From Rhizobium leguminosarum (lineage in GTDB: Bacteria > Pseudomonadota > Alphaproteobacteria > Rhizobiales > Rhizobiaceae), in contig NZ_CP016286.1 of assembly GCF_001679785.1 (NCBI RefSeq), positions 1,178,001 to 1,242,000 on the forward strand: 64,000 nucleotides of DNA, read 5' to 3'. Positions 25,532 through 35,527 of the stretch are shown here, piece by piece. The translations under genes were made by a program, and so were the position numbers. How positions within the stretch are numbered: the stretch's first letter is position 1; each line of letters begins with the position of its first letter. The notes beneath the pieces are model-generated. The model was not told where the DNA came from. It searched no databases and saw only the letters and a program-made list of their open reading frames with translations.

Positions 25532-25981
25532 TCAATCCAGGAGATCGGCCGGGACTTTGCCGCCATTTTCCGAAAGCCGCTTCATCAGTGCCTTGTGGAG
25601 CCACATGTTCATTTTTGCGGAATCGTTGGTGTCGCCGGTATAGCCGAGTTCAGCGGCAAGTTCCTTGCGCTCGGTCAGGCTCGCATCCATCCCGACGGCT
25701 TTCATCAGGTCTACAATAGAGCGGCGCCAATCGAGTTTCTGACCGCTCTTCTTTACCGCCGCGTCGAGGATCGGGACGATATCGACTGTAGCTGTGCCTG
25801 GTGCGGTGGCAGTGGGGACCGGCTTGCTCTGCGGGGAAGGGGCCGCGGGCGCCGGACTGGGGGCTGCCGACGGTGAGGCAGGCGCTGGCGCCGGCTCTGT
25901 CTTCGGCGCGCCGGCAGCAACGGGTTCGGCTGCTTTCGCCTCTCCGAAGATTGCATGTTTGATCTTGTCGAAAATACCCAT
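25532..25981 (-). CDS. DUF3597 domain protein
   Basis: The protein has 149 residues starting 'MGIFDKIKHAIFG' after a GGAGG site. A Pro/Ala-rich linker (20-63) precedes a helical domain reading 'VDIVPILDAAVKKSGQKLDWRRSIVDLMK' and 'ELAAELGYTGDTNDSAKMNMWLHKALM'. This matches DUF3597, a LysM/BON-associated-like small domain of unknown role. A cytoplasmic location is likely since no signal peptide is seen. Confidence 0.85.
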   Translation of the reverse strand: MGIFDKIKHAIFGEAKAAEPVAAGAPKTEPAPAPASPSAAPSPAPAAPSPQSKPVPTATAPGTATVDIVPILDAAVKKSGQKLDWRRSIVDLMKAVGMDASLTERKELAAELGYTGDTNDSAKMNMWLHKALMKRLSENGGKVPADLLD

Positions 25982-26450
25982 TTTAAACCTCCAGTTCCCT
26001 CAGATGAGAACATGCTGAAACATGGACTTCCCGCTTGATATATCCAGGCGGAAAGGCAGTTATTTTTAGCATGTTCAATCGCTGGTGGAAAAGCCAATAC
26101 CCGCGACAGCTGTGGTCGATCATAAGGAAAAGCTGCGATCGGATTATTCGCCGCCGGCTGAAGGTTGCTGCGCCAACGGAGGGAATACTTCAGCAGCCCT
26201 CCAACTGTCATCAGACATGCCCGCTTTTGGCACAGTCGGTCGGGCAATTCGGAATTCAATAACCGCGAAACATCATTATACGCCGCCGAACCGACTTGCC
26301 GCGCACTGTCGTGAAACATTCGTCATCTCTTCACGTTGCCTTGCCATGGACGTCCTGTAGTTGCAGGCGTCCTATTGATCGAAGGCACGCGCGTTCCTCG
26401 ATTTTCGACCGCCGGGCAGATCGTTCGACGGAATGGAAACGGAAGAAAAC
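25982..26450. other. Intergenic region without convincing gene
   Basis: In these 469 bp a plus-strand frame from ATG 26071 (64 codons, 'MFNRWWKSQYPRQLW'...) lacks a ribosome-binding site and family support. No repeat or RNA motif was recognised. Confidence 0.4.
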
Positions 26451-27089
26451 ATGACCCATAACTATAGGCTCTCCTTTGCAGTCTTCGCATCTGCCTGCGC
26501 CCTCCTTGCCATGCCGGCAGGCAGTGCGCGTGCGATCGATGTCGGTGTGTCGGTGAATGCAGGCAATGCCGTCAGCGCCGATGTCGGGGCTTCGATTGGC
26601 GGCGGGAGCGGCATCAGCGCCGATGCCAATGCTTCCGTTGGCGACTCGAACGGGGTCAATGCCGATGCGACCGCCAATGCCGGCGGTGGCATCGATGCCG
26701 ATGTCAATGCCAGTGTCGGTGGCGGCAACGGTCTCGATGCAGACGCCAACGCCAGGATCGGGGGCGGGCGCGGCGTCAATGCCGATCTCAATGCACGCAC
26801 CGGCGGTTCTGATGGGCTCGATGCCAACGCCACGGCCTCGGTCGGCAGCGGTAATGGTATCGACGCCAATCCCGTCATCAGCAGGGTAGACGGGGCAGGC
26901 AGCAGCGATAGACCCGCGGCTGAGCGCAGCCTCAGCGCGTCCCAGATCCGCACCCTGGAGGCCTTCCAGGCGAGGCCTGTCAATGAGCAGCGCAAGATGC
27001 TCGTCCGTTGCGCCGACATCTCCGCCTCCGGCGGTGATTCGGGTCTTGCCGGTCTCTGCAGCCTGCTGCGGGCGACAGCCTCCCGCTGA
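26451..27089 (+). CDS. Secreted protein of 14-residue Gly/Asp/Asn repeats
   Basis: From ATG 26451 (GGAAG site) the product has 212 residues. A signal peptide ends near 'AGSARA'. About seven imperfect repeats of 14 residues follow, of the type 'hxADANASVGGGNG' where h is V, I or L (roughly residues 33-140). A helical C-terminal part has one disulphide-capable Cys pair ('VRCADIS', 'AGLCSLL'). The repeat could form a beta-helix or beta-roll on the cell surface. No catalytic motif is seen, and the family is not recognised. A terminator follows at once. Confidence 0.75.
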   Translation: MTHNYRLSFAVFASACALLAMPAGSARAIDVGVSVNAGNAVSADVGASIGGGSGISADANASVGDSNGVNADATANAGGGIDADVNASVGGGNGLDADANARIGGGRGVNADLNARTGGSDGLDANATASVGSGNGIDANPVISRVDGAGSSDRPAAERSLSASQIRTLEAFQARPVNEQRKMLVRCADISASGGDSGLAGLCSLLRATASR

Positions 27090-27094
27090 ACGTG

Positions 27095-27131
27095 AAAGAC
27101 CCGCCGACCCGGAAGGCGCGGCGGGTCTTTT
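27095..27131. terminator. Bidirectional terminator
   Basis: AAAGACCCGCCG pairs with CGGCGGGTCTTT around a 12-nt loop. It lies between the repeat-protein gene and the converging aapP gene and can serve both. Confidence 0.85.
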
Positions 27132-27147
27132 CAAAGGACGCTTCGAT

Positions 27148-27921
27148 TTAGTGCAAGATCTGGCTGAGGAACAGCTTGGTACGTTCGTGCTGCGGATTGT
27201 CGAAGAATTCGGCCGGCGAGTTCTGCTCGACGATCTGGCCCTGGTCCATGAAGATGACGCGGTTGGCGACCTGGCGGGCAAAGCCCATTTCATGGGTGAC
27301 GCAGAGCATGGTCATGCCTTCCTCGGCAAGACCCACCATGGTGTCCAGCACTTCCTTGATCATTTCGGGATCGAGCGCCGAGGTCGGCTCGTCGAACAGC
27401 ATGATCTTCGGGTTCATGCACAGCGACCGGGCGATCGCCACGCGCTGCTGCTGGCCGCCGGAGAGCTGGCCCGGATATTTGTTGGCCTGTTCCGGGATCT
27501 TGACCCGCTTCAGGAAGTGCATGGCCACTTCTTCGGCCTGTTTCTTCGGCATCTTGCGGACCCAAATTGGCGCCAGCGTGCAGTTTTCCAGGATCGTCAG
27601 ATGCGGGAAGAGGTTGAAGTGCTGGAACACCATGCCGACTTCGCGCCGCACCTCGTCGATCTTCTTCAGATCATTGGTGAGCTCGGTGCCGTCGACGACG
27701 ATTTTGCCTTTCTGATGCTCTTCCAGGCGGTTGATGCAGCGGATCATCGTCGACTTGCCCGAGCCCGACGGGCCGGCAATGACGATGCGCTCGCCGCGCA
27801 TCACCTTCAGGTTGATGTCGCGCAGCACGTGGAAATCGCCGTACCACTTGTTCATGTTGACGATCTCGACCGCCACTTCCGTTGCGGAAACGGTGAGCTT
27901 TTTCGCTGGAGCTTCAGCCAT
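27148..27921 (-). CDS. aapP: General L-amino-acid ABC transporter ATPase AapP
   Basis: This 257-residue ATPase powers uptake of a broad range of L-amino acids. Motifs seen are Walker A 'GPSGSGKST' (about 53-61), Q-loop '[10 protein letters not shown]', signature 'LSGGQQQR', Walker B '[12 protein letters not shown]' and the switch His in 'CVTHEMGF'. It belongs to the polar amino acid transporter (GlnQ/HisP) type. It is the last gene of aapJ-aapQ-aapM-aapP, 35 bp after aapM. In Rhizobium leguminosarum the Aap system is known to matter for amino-acid exchange in nodules. Confidence 0.96.
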   Translation of the reverse strand: MAEAPAKKLTVSATEVAVEIVNMNKWYGDFHVLRDINLKVMRGERIVIAGPSGSGKSTMIRCINRLEEHQKGKIVVDGTELTNDLKKIDEVRREVGMVFQHFNLFPHLTILENCTLAPIWVRKMPKKQAEEVAMHFLKRVKIPEQANKYPGQLSGGQQQRVAIARSLCMNPKIMLFDEPTSALDPEMIKEVLDTMVGLAEEGMTMLCVTHEMGFARQVANRVIFMDQGQIVEQNSPAEFFDNPQHERTKLFLSQILH

Positions 27922-27956
27922 GACTATTTTCCCTCATTCTTATCGTTGTAGCGTTC

Positions 27957-29111
27957 TTATCGTTTGTGGCCGGTATCGAGATGGCGTTCCATGAAGCCTG
28001 AATAGCGCGACATGCCGAAGCAGAACAGCCAGAAGATGAAGCCCGCGAAGATCAGACCCGTGATCGGCGTGACGGCGCTTGCCCAGTTGGAATCGGAGAA
28101 GTTCAGCTTGACGATGCCAAGCAGATCGAACATCCCGATAATGGTGACCAGCGACGTGTCCTTGAACGTTCCGATGAAGGTGTTCACGATGCTCGGGATG
28201 ACCAGCTTGATGGCCTGCGGCATGATGATCAGCCGGGTCTTCTGCCAATAGCCGAGGCCAAGCGAATCGGCGCCTTCGAACTGTCCCTTCGGGATCGCCT
28301 GAAGGCCGCCGCGGATCACTTCCGCCATATAGGCCGAGGTGAAGATCGACACACCGATCAGCGCCCGGAGCAATTTGTCCACGTTCCAGCCTGTCGGAAG
28401 GAAAAGCGGCAGCATGACACTTGCCATGAACAGAACGGTGATCAGCGGAACGCCTCGAATGACCTCGATGAAGGTAACGCAAAGCATCCGGATGACGGGC
28501 ATCTTCGAGCGGCGTCCCAGCGCAAGCAGAATGCCGACGGGTAGGGAGACGGCAATACCGACAAAGGACAGGACGAGCGTCACCATCAACCCGCCCCAGA
28601 GTGGAGTTTCCACCACTTCGAGGCCGAAGCCGCCGTGAAGAAGCCAGAAGGCGATGATCGGCAGGACGGCGAACAGAAGAATGGCGTTCAGGCCCTTGCG
28701 CGGCGCCGACGGAATCAGCATTGGAACCAGCAGCACAATGAACAGGATCCCGACGATCGCCGGCCGCCAACGCTCACCGAGCGGGTAGCGGCCGAAGATA
28801 AACTGATCGTACTTGGCGCTGATGAAGGCCCAGCATGCACCGCTCCAGCCGTCAGGCTGGATGCCGCCCTGGAGCGTCGTCGCGCAGAATGTGCGGTCCG
28901 GACCGGACCACACGGCCTGGATGAACAACCAGTTGACGAGCTGCGGCACGGCCCATGCGATGAGCGCAAGAGCCAGAATTGTCAGCATCACGTCCTTCGG
29001 AGTTGCCAGGAGATTGCGACGTATCCAGGCGACGGCTCCCCTCTCGCCGGGCGGCGGCGGTTCGGCGGCAAGGATGGACGTTCTGACGAAGGGTTTATCG
29101 GCAACCGACAT
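27957..29111 (-). CDS. aapM: General L-amino-acid ABC permease AapM
   Basis: From ATG 29111 the permease has 384 residues beginning '[13 protein letters not shown]'. It has about eight membrane segments. The conserved permease loop (EAA-type) is '[37 protein letters not shown]' in register near 255-295. The ORF could start 10 codons earlier, but that would overlap aapQ. It follows the aapQ stop by 1 bp, implying translational coupling, and forms the channel with AapQ. Confidence 0.95.
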   Translation of the reverse strand: MSVADKPFVRTSILAAEPPPPGERGAVAWIRRNLLATPKDVMLTILALALIAWAVPQLVNWLFIQAVWSGPDRTFCATTLQGGIQPDGWSGACWAFISAKYDQFIFGRYPLGERWRPAIVGILFIVLLVPMLIPSAPRKGLNAILLFAVLPIIAFWLLHGGFGLEVVETPLWGGLMVTLVLSFVGIAVSLPVGILLALGRRSKMPVIRMLCVTFIEVIRGVPLITVLFMASVMLPLFLPTGWNVDKLLRALIGVSIFTSAYMAEVIRGGLQAIPKGQFEGADSLGLGYWQKTRLIIMPQAIKLVIPSIVNTFIGTFKDTSLVTIIGMFDLLGIVKLNFSDSNWASAVTPITGLIFAGFIFWLFCFGMSRYSGFMERHLDTGHKR

Positions 29112-29112
29112 C

Positions 29113-30315
29113 TTATCTCTCCACCAGTGCCATCTTGGCATTGAACCAATTCATGAACAGCGACGTGAGAATGCTCAAACTGAGATAGACGATACCCCAG
29201 ATGCAGACGATCTCGATCGCTTGACCGCTCTGATTGAGGATCGTGCCACCGACGGCAACGAGATCCGAGAAACCGATCGCGATGGCGAGTGAGGAGTTCT
29301 TGGTCAGGTTGAGGTACTGGCTCGTCAGCGGCGGGATGATGATGCGCAGCGCCTGCGGCACCACGACAAGTCTCGTCACGCTCGACGGATGCAGCCCCAG
29401 CGCGCCGGCTGCTTCGGATTGTCCCTTTGGAACGCCGCGAATGCCGCCGCGAACGATCTCGGCGATGAACGAGGCGGTATAGAAGGACAGAGCGAGAAAC
29501 AGCGACATGAATTCGGGGCCGACGACGGAGCCGCCCGTGAGGTTGAATTTTCCGGCAACCGGAACGTCGAAGGTGAGCGGAAAGCCGGAGACAACGAAGA
29601 CCAGCAATGGCAAGCCGACGATCAGCGCGATCGCCGTCCATACGGTGTGGAACGGCTGGCCGGTTGCGGCTTGGCGTTTGTGGGCCCAGCGCGCGATGAT
29701 GATGGTGGCGACAATCGCAATCACGAGGGCGATGCCGACCGCTATCATGCCCGTCTCGAAGATTGGCTTCGGGAAGGCTAGTCCTCTGTTGTTGAGGTAC
29801 ATGCTGAACGGCAGACCCACCGACTCGCGCGGCTGCGGCAAGACGGAGAGAACGCCGAGATACCAGAAAAAGATGACGAGCAGCGGCGGAATGTTGCGGA
29901 AAACCTCGACATAGACCGTGCAGAGCTTGGCAATCAGCCAATTGCGCGACAGCCGGCCGATCCCGATCAGGAAGCCGATGATGGTCGCCGTGAAGATACC
30001 GGTCACCGCCACCAGCAAGGTATTCAGAATACCGACGAGAAGTGCGCGCGCATAAGTCGAGTCACTCGAAAAGGTGATCAGCGACTGGCCGATTTCGAAA
30101 CCGGCGCGGCCGCGAAGAAAGCCGAAACCCGATGCCGTATTGCTGCGGGCAAGGTTCACGGCCGTGTTGTGGGCCACCCACCATACAAAGCCCACGAGAA
30201 CAACGATTGTTAGAAGCTGGTAAAATATGCTCCGGTATTTCGGGTCGTACATTGCCGACCGGAAACTCCAGCCGGTGTCATGCAAAGGTGTCCTATCCAC
30301 AGCCCCATGCGTCAT
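29113..30315 (-). CDS. aapQ: General L-amino-acid ABC permease AapQ
   Basis: The 400-residue permease starts '[15 protein letters not shown]'. It has several membrane helices and the permease loop '[23 protein letters not shown]' near 300. A long central extramembrane region, larger than in simple amino-acid permeases, is typical of AapQ/BztB. It forms a heterodimer with AapM, whose gene follows at once. A 103-bp hairpin-rich gap separates it from aapJ. Confidence 0.95.
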   Translation of the reverse strand: MTHGAVDRTPLHDTGWSFRSAMYDPKYRSIFYQLLTIVVLVGFVWWVAHNTAVNLARSNTASGFGFLRGRAGFEIGQSLITFSSDSTYARALLVGILNTLLVAVTGIFTATIIGFLIGIGRLSRNWLIAKLCTVYVEVFRNIPPLLVIFFWYLGVLSVLPQPRESVGLPFSMYLNNRGLAFPKPIFETGMIAVGIALVIAIVATIIIARWAHKRQAATGQPFHTVWTAIALIVGLPLLVFVVSGFPLTFDVPVAGKFNLTGGSVVGPEFMSLFLALSFYTASFIAEIVRGGIRGVPKGQSEAAGALGLHPSSVTRLVVVPQALRIIIPPLTSQYLNLTKNSSLAIAIGFSDLVAVGGTILNQSGQAIEIVCIWGIVYLSLSILTSLFMNWFNAKMALVER

Positions 30316-30418
30316 GCCGCGCCAATCCCCTTGTGCCCGTTTTCGGGCTTTCTTTTTACTTTTTGGAAGATGGGAGGGCGGCTCGGCCGCCTTCCCGGGA
30401 TTTCATGCCAGTGCTCGA
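30316..30418 (-). promoter_or_regulatory. Hairpins between aapJ and aapQ
   Basis: On the transcript two stem-loops can form: GGCGGCCGAGCCGCC soon after the aapJ stop and GCCCGAAAACGGGC closer to aapQ. Neither is followed by a proper T-run. Such structures usually protect the binding-protein mRNA so that it outnumbers the permease mRNA. Confidence 0.5.
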
Positions 30419-31444
30419 TCAGCGAACCGGCGGTGCGTACTGGATGCCGCCCTTGTTCCACAGAGCATTCAAGCCGCGTTCGATCTTGAGCGGGCTGCCC
30501 TGACCGATGTTGCGCTCGAAGATTTCGCCATAATTGCCGACGCCCTTGATGACGTTGGCGGCCCAATCATTGGTCAGGCCGAGATCGGTACCGATCTTGG
30601 TGTCGGTCTCGCTGCCGAGGAAGCGCTTGATATCCGGGTTCGGCGAGTTCTTCATCTCGTCGACATTTGCCTGGGTGATGCCGAACTCTTCGGCATTGAT
30701 CAGCGCATAAGCCGTCCAGGAAACGATATCGAACCACTGATCATCACCCTGACGGACGGCCGGGCCAAGCGGCTCCTTGGAGATGATCTCAGGAAGGATG
30801 ACGTGTTCGTCGGGATTCTTCAGCGTCAGACGCAACGAATAGAGACCGGATTGGTCGGTCGTGTAAACGTCGCAACGACCGGCGTCGTAGGCCGCGTTGA
30901 CCTCAGGAAGATTTTCGAAGACGACCGGATTGTACTGCAGATTGTTCGTCTTGAAATAATCGGCGAGGTTCAGTTCCGTGGTCGTGCCCGACTGCACGCA
31001 GACTGCGGCGCCGGAGAGTTCGAGAGCCGACTTCACGTTCAGGCCCTTGCGCACCATGAAGCCCTGGCCGTCATAATAGGTGACGGGACGGAAGTTGAAG
31101 CCGAGTGCGGTGTCGCGGTTGATCGTCCAGGTCGTATTGCGAGAGAGGACGTCGATTTCACCGGACTGCAGAGCGGTGAAACGTTCCTTCGCATTCGTCG
31201 GCGTGTACTTGACCTTGGTGGGGTCGCCGAACACGGCCGAAGCGACGGCCTTGCAGAAGTCGACGTCGAAGCCGGCCCAATTGCCGGAAGCGTCAGGTGC
31301 GGCAAAGCCGGTAAGGCCGGTATTGACGCCGCACTGAACGAAACCCTTTGCCTTGACGTCTGAGAGAGTGGTGGCGGAGGCGGCCGAGGCGCCAACTGCC
31401 AAAACTGCTGCGCCGATGGCGGCCGACAGGAGCTTATTTTTCAT
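30419..31444 (-). CDS. aapJ: General L-amino-acid-binding protein AapJ
   Basis: From ATG 31444 the protein has 341 residues with a signal peptide (MKNKLLSAAIGAAVLAVGASAASA). It is the periplasmic receptor of the Aap transporter. The family-3 solute-binding start is visible in 'VKAKGFVQCGVNTGLTGFAAPD', with 'NWAGFDVDFCKAVASAVFGD' and the ligand-site 'VLSRNTTWTINRDT'. The 63 codons upstream in the long frame are rejected. It is the first and probably most highly expressed gene of the operon. Confidence 0.96.
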   Translation of the reverse strand: MKNKLLSAAIGAAVLAVGASAASATTLSDVKAKGFVQCGVNTGLTGFAAPDASGNWAGFDVDFCKAVASAVFGDPTKVKYTPTNAKERFTALQSGEIDVLSRNTTWTINRDTALGFNFRPVTYYDGQGFMVRKGLNVKSALELSGAAVCVQSGTTTELNLADYFKTNNLQYNPVVFENLPEVNAAYDAGRCDVYTTDQSGLYSLRLTLKNPDEHVILPEIISKEPLGPAVRQGDDQWFDIVSWTAYALINAEEFGITQANVDEMKNSPNPDIKRFLGSETDTKIGTDLGLTNDWAANVIKGVGNYGEIFERNIGQGSPLKIERGLNALWNKGGIQYAPPVR

Positions 31445-31805
31445 TTTCCCAACCTTTTCCGTTGTCTTATCTTTTCTTGTGGAGAGTGCGTGCCGACAAT
31501 CCGTGCCGCCTCCCCATTGTCTCGACACCCTCCCGGCGCGAGTGACCCTATCACAGTCGCAAATGTCACTACGGTCAAGTGTCGCGCCCAATAATTGCGG
31601 CGAAATGCAACATTTTGGCAGATAGCGCTGCATTCATGGGCGGTTGACTAGGAAATAGGCGTCCGGTTGCGGAAAAATAACGCGAAAATCGAAATTTCCA
31701 TCATTTCGGATCGTCGCCCTCCAACCGATCCTCAAGGGGTTGACCCGAAACGGTCGGGCGTCCAAAAGTCTGGTTTCGCGACCTTTCGCAAAGGCTATCC
31801 CCGAC
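31445..31805. promoter_or_regulatory. Divergent promoter region aapJ / metC
   Basis: These 361 bp hold no gene. For aapJ (minus strand) a TTGACC (31573-31578) lies 17 bp from a weak TGTGAT (31550-31555), about 105 bp upstream of the start. Nitrogen (Ntr) control of aap is known in Rhizobium, but no clear sigma-54 site is seen. No riboswitch was recognised upstream of metC. Confidence 0.35.
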
Positions 31806-32996
31806 ATGAAAGACAAAGACAGCTTGCTGCAGAATGCCGGCATCAATACCCGCCTGACCCATATCGGCAACGACCCCTTCGACTATCACGGCTTCATTAA
31901 TCCGCCGGTCGTGCACGCCTCGACGGTGTTGTTCCCGAACGCCCGGGCGATGGAGACGCGCACGCAGAAATACACCTACGGAACGCGCGGCACACCGACG
32001 ACGGATGCGCTCTGCGAGGCGATCGACGCACTCGAAGGCTCGGCCGGCACGATCCTCGTACCCTCGGGCCTTGCCGCCGTCACCATACCGTTCCTGGGTT
32101 TCGTTGCTGCCGGCGATCATGCGCTGGTGGTCGATTCGGTTTATGGCCCGACGCGTCATTTCTGCGACACGATGATGAAGCGCCTCGGCGTCGAGGTGGA
32201 ATATTACGATCCGGAGATCGGCGCCGGCATCGAGACGCTGTTCCGGCCGAACACGAAGCTCGTCCACACCGAGGCTCCGGGCTCCAATACCTTCGAAATG
32301 CAGGATATTCCGGCCATCTCGGCGGTTGCGCATCGCCATGGCGCCGTCGTCATGATGGACAATACCTGGGCGACGCCGGTCTATTTCAGGCCGCTCGATT
32401 ACGGCGTCGACATCTCGATCCACGCATCGACGAAATATCCGTCCGGCCATTCCGACATCCTGCTCGGAACGGTTTCGGCCAATGCCGAGCACTGGGAGCG
32501 GCTGAAGGAAGCAAACGGTGTGCTCGGCATCTGCGGCGCACCCGATGATGCCTACCAGATCCTGCGCGGATTGCGCACCATGGGCCTGCGCCTCGAGCGG
32601 CACTATGAAAGCGCGCTTGATATCGCGCAATGGCTGGAGGGCAGGGACGACGTCGCCCGCGTGCTGCATCCGGCCCTGCCGAGTTTCCCCTCTCACCATC
32701 TCTGGAAGCGCGATTTCAAAGGCGCCAGCGGCATCTTTTCCTTCGTGCTGGCCGCCGACGGCCCAGAGAAGTCCAGAGCAAAGGCGCATGCCTTCCTCGA
32801 CGCGCTCAGGATTTTCGGTCTCGGCTATTCCTGGGGTGGCTTTGAAAGCCTCGCCTTGCATGCCTATCTCAACGATCGCAAGGTCGCCAAGGCGCCGACG
32901 GACGGTCCGGTCATCCGCCTGCAGATCGGCATCGAGGACGTGGCCGACCTGAAGGCCGATATCGAACGGGGTTTTGCGGCGGCAAGCGTCGTCTGA
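31806..32996 (+). CDS. metC: Cystathionine beta-lyase
   Basis: MetC splits cystathionine into homocysteine, pyruvate and ammonia in methionine synthesis. From ATG 31806 it has 396 residues starting 'MKDKDSLLQNAGINTRLTH'. Signatures are 'YTYGTRGTPTTDALCEAI', 'MMDNTWATPVYFRPLDYGVDISIHASTKY' with the PLP lysine near 209, and 'GYSWGGFESL' at the C-terminus. The last motif separates beta-lyases from gamma-synthases. A 22-codon extension in the longer frame is not supported. Confidence 0.94.
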   Translation: MKDKDSLLQNAGINTRLTHIGNDPFDYHGFINPPVVHASTVLFPNARAMETRTQKYTYGTRGTPTTDALCEAIDALEGSAGTILVPSGLAAVTIPFLGFVAAGDHALVVDSVYGPTRHFCDTMMKRLGVEVEYYDPEIGAGIETLFRPNTKLVHTEAPGSNTFEMQDIPAISAVAHRHGAVVMMDNTWATPVYFRPLDYGVDISIHASTKYPSGHSDILLGTVSANAEHWERLKEANGVLGICGAPDDAYQILRGLRTMGLRLERHYESALDIAQWLEGRDDVARVLHPALPSFPSHHLWKRDFKGASGIFSFVLAADGPEKSRAKAHAFLDALRIFGLGYSWGGFESLALHAYLNDRKVAKAPTDGPVIRLQIGIEDVADLKADIERGFAAASVV

Positions 32997-33027
32997 CCAG
33001 ACACGCTTTGTCGTCGCTGGTCGCGCC

Positions 33028-34182
33028 TCAAGGCAGATCGGCAGCCCGATAGCCGTAGATCCAGTCGAGATCTGCCGCGAGGCTCAGCGACGGCTTGAGG
33101 CCGAGCACGAGATCGCGGCCGATCCGGATCGGCCCTTTCGCATGATAGGCGAACCGGTTGAAGGCGCCACGCTGGCGAAGCTTCGCAATGCGCGGCGCCC
33201 GATGTCTTTCGAACCGCGCCAGCGCTTCCGCCACGGGACGGTTCGAAAGAAACGCCGCCAGTTCGTAGGCGTCTTCGATCGCCATCGCCGCTCCCTGGGC
33301 GGCAAAAGGCATCATCGCATGCGCGGCGTCGCCGATCAGAACCGTCTTTCGGCCGTCCTGCCAGGAACCCGCGGTGGTTTCGAACAGCGGCCAGAACGTC
33401 AGCTTCCTATTTCTGTCGAGCAGCGAGACGATCGCGGTGTTCCAGCCGGAAAGGCGCGCCCGCAGCTGCGCCCGCTGCTCGGCCGTCGCTTCGCTTTGCC
33501 AGGCCTGCGGCGCGATATTGCCGGCGGTGATCGCCACCATGTTAAAGCTGCCGCTTTCCCTCAGCGGATAGCAGACGAGATGCGCCGAGCCGCCGAGAAA
33601 AGCCGAAACGCTTGCCCGGTCGAGGAAACCGGGCGCCTCCGTTTCGGCAATCGTAAAGCGGTAGGCGATATTGTCGGAAAAGCGCGGCGAGGGGCTGCCC
33701 GGAACGAATTGCCGCAGCTTCGACCAGACGCCGTCGGCGCCGATCACGACATCGGCCGCCCGCTCGAAAGGCGGTAAGGTCAAGTCCATCCGCACGCCGA
33801 GGTGAAGCCGGCAGAGCGGATCGGCCGCAACCGCAGCCAAAAGGGCTTTCTGCAATGTGGTGCGGTGCAGAACGCCATAGGGAGCGCCCCAGCGTTCCCG
33901 CGCGAATTTGCCGGCCGGCACCGCCGCGAGCTGGCGCAGCGAACTGCCCGATATCAGCCGGATCGCGTCGGGCTCGAGCCAGACCTTTGACAGTCCTTCA
34001 AGGATACCGAGTTCGGCAAGGATCCGGGAAGCGTTCGGCGAAACCTGCAATCCGGCGCCGATATCGGTGAGTTCGCCCGCTTGCTCGAAGATCTCCGAAC
34101 TGATGCCCCGGCGCGAAAGCGCAAGGGCAGCTGTCAGCCCTGATATCCCGGCGCCGATGATGGCGGCATGTTCGACCGGCAT
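33028..34182 (-). CDS. FAD-dependent monooxygenase (salicylate-hydroxylase-like)
   Basis: The 384-residue enzyme has the class A flavoprotein hydroxylase pattern. Seen are the dinucleotide motif 'IIGAGISGLTAALALSRRG' at 8-26, the 'DVVIGADGVWS' motif near 155 and the second FAD motif 'LIGDAAHAMMPFAAQGAAMAIEDAY' near 285. It would hydroxylate an aromatic ring using NAD(P)H and O2. The substrate is not predictable. Its start lies 27 bp from the stop of the zinc-finger gene, both leftward. Confidence 0.88.
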   Translation of the reverse strand: MPVEHAAIIGAGISGLTAALALSRRGISSEIFEQAGELTDIGAGLQVSPNASRILAELGILEGLSKVWLEPDAIRLISGSSLRQLAAVPAGKFARERWGAPYGVLHRTTLQKALLAAVAADPLCRLHLGVRMDLTLPPFERAADVVIGADGVWSKLRQFVPGSPSPRFSDNIAYRFTIAETEAPGFLDRASVSAFLGGSAHLVCYPLRESGSFNMVAITAGNIAPQAWQSEATAEQRAQLRARLSGWNTAIVSLLDRNRKLTFWPLFETTAGSWQDGRKTVLIGDAAHAMMPFAAQGAAMAIEDAYELAAFLSNRPVAEALARFERHRAPRIAKLRQRGAFNRFAYHAKGPIRIGRDLVLGLKPSLSLAADLDWIYGYRAADLP

Positions 34183-34209
34183 TGTCCGTCCGATCCGGAT
34201 CTGGACGCG

Positions 34210-34455
34210 TTACGCCGCCTTCACGTGGAAAACGCAACCGGCCGGATTGGTCTGGCTCGGCTTGAGCGTGGAATTGAAGCGATAGAGCGTCGAGCAGTAG
34301 GAACAGACCTTCTCGTTGTCGTCGCCCATGTCGATGAAGATGTGCGGATGATCGAAGGGAGCCGAAGCGCCGGTGCACATGAATTCCTTGACGCCGACTT
34401 CGATAACGCGGTGACCGCCGTCGTTCTGGAAGTGAGGAATGTTGTGGCCGGCCAT
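34210..34455 (-). CDS. Zinc-finger protein, NDUFS6-like complex I subunit
   Basis: From ATG 34455 the protein has 81 residues starting 'MAGHNIPHFQNDGGHRVIEVG'. The metal ligands are Cys in 'FMCTGAS', His in 'HPHIFIDMG' and the pair in 'CSYCSTLYRF'. This CHCC zinc finger is shared with mitochondrial complex I subunit NDUFS6 (13 kDa-A). The 18-codon extension upstream is rejected. It is the third complex I accessory subunit in the window, again remote from nuo genes. Confidence 0.9.
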   Translation of the reverse strand: MAGHNIPHFQNDGGHRVIEVGVKEFMCTGASAPFDHPHIFIDMGDDNEKVCSYCSTLYRFNSTLKPSQTNPAGCVFHVKAA

Positions 34456-34613
34456 GTCGCTCTCCGAATGCTTTGAAATGTGCGCGAACCTTATAAGCCT
34501 TCGCCGCAAATGTGTAGAGCCAAAGCGCCGCGCCAGGCACAGTTTTTAGCCACAGTTTTTGGCTTCACGATGAAAGGCCGCTCGACTATGGTCGCGCCAA
34601 AAAGGAAGGCCCG

Positions 34614-35399
34614 ATGAACCTGAATACGCCCACATTTTCAAGCTTCACCCATGATGGATTGCAGCTCGCCTTCTTCGATGAGGGCGATCCGGCCGGCGTC
34701 CCCGTGTTGTTGATCCACGGCTTTGCCTCGACCGCAAACGTCAACTGGGTGCATCCGGGCTGGCTGAAGACGCTTGGTGATGCCGGCTACCGGGTGATCG
34801 CCATCGACAATCGCGGCCACGGCGCAAGCGACAAGCCGCACGATGCCGAAGCCTATCGTCCCTGGGTCATGGCCGGCGATGCTATTGCCTTGCTGGATCA
34901 TCTCGGCATCCCCGAAGCCAACGTCATGGGCTATTCGATGGGCGCCCGCATCTCCGTCTTTGCCGCGCTTGCCAATCCGCATCGCGTCCGTTCGATGGTG
35001 CTCGGCGGCCTCGGCATCGGCATGACCGACGGCGTCGGTGACTGGGACCCGATTGCCGATGCACTTCTGGCTCCATCGCTGGACGCGGTGACTCATGTCC
35101 GCGGCCGCATGTTCCGCGCCTTCGCCGAGCAGACGAAGAGCGACCGCGTCGCCCTTGCCGATTGTATCCGCGGCTCGCGCGATCTCGTCGCCCGCTCCGA
35201 CATGGCCAAGCTCGATATGCCGACGCTGATCGGGGTCGGCACCAAGGATGATATCGCCGGCTCGCCGCAGGAATTGGCGGCGCTGATGCAAAATGCCGAA
35301 GCGCTCGATATTCCAGGGCGCGATCATATGCTCGCCGTCGGCGACAGGGTTTTCAAGCAGGCAGTTCTGGCCTTCTATGCAAGGGGCGCCCATCGCTGA
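34614..35399 (+). CDS. Alpha/beta hydrolase
   Basis: The 261-residue protein has a single alpha/beta hydrolase domain. The oxyanion region is 'LLIHGFAST' (about 32-40). The nucleophile elbow is 'GYSMGA' near 105, with Ser as nucleophile. The catalytic His is in 'GRDHMLAV' near 243. It could be an esterase, lipase or C-C hydrolase. It lies 158 bp from the divergent zinc-finger gene and 128 bp before cysE. Confidence 0.88.
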   Translation: MNLNTPTFSSFTHDGLQLAFFDEGDPAGVPVLLIHGFASTANVNWVHPGWLKTLGDAGYRVIAIDNRGHGASDKPHDAEAYRPWVMAGDAIALLDHLGIPEANVMGYSMGARISVFAALANPHRVRSMVLGGLGIGMTDGVGDWDPIADALLAPSLDAVTHVRGRMFRAFAEQTKSDRVALADCIRGSRDLVARSDMAKLDMPTLIGVGTKDDIAGSPQELAALMQNAEALDIPGRDHMLAVGDRVFKQAVLAFYARGAHR

Positions 35400-35527
35400 C
35401 AACATCGTGATGCCGAAAAACCATGCTAAAAAACCATGGCGACGGCACCCATTTATGTTATTGGCGTTTTCCTCTATATATTGGCATTCCGAAAACGGCA
35501 TTCCTTCCGGCAACGAGGAGAGCGGCG

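Noticed and set aside
31445..31805. SAM-type riboswitch upstream of metC
   Set aside because: No SAM-II-like conserved pattern could be found; the region has only weak promoter-like boxes.
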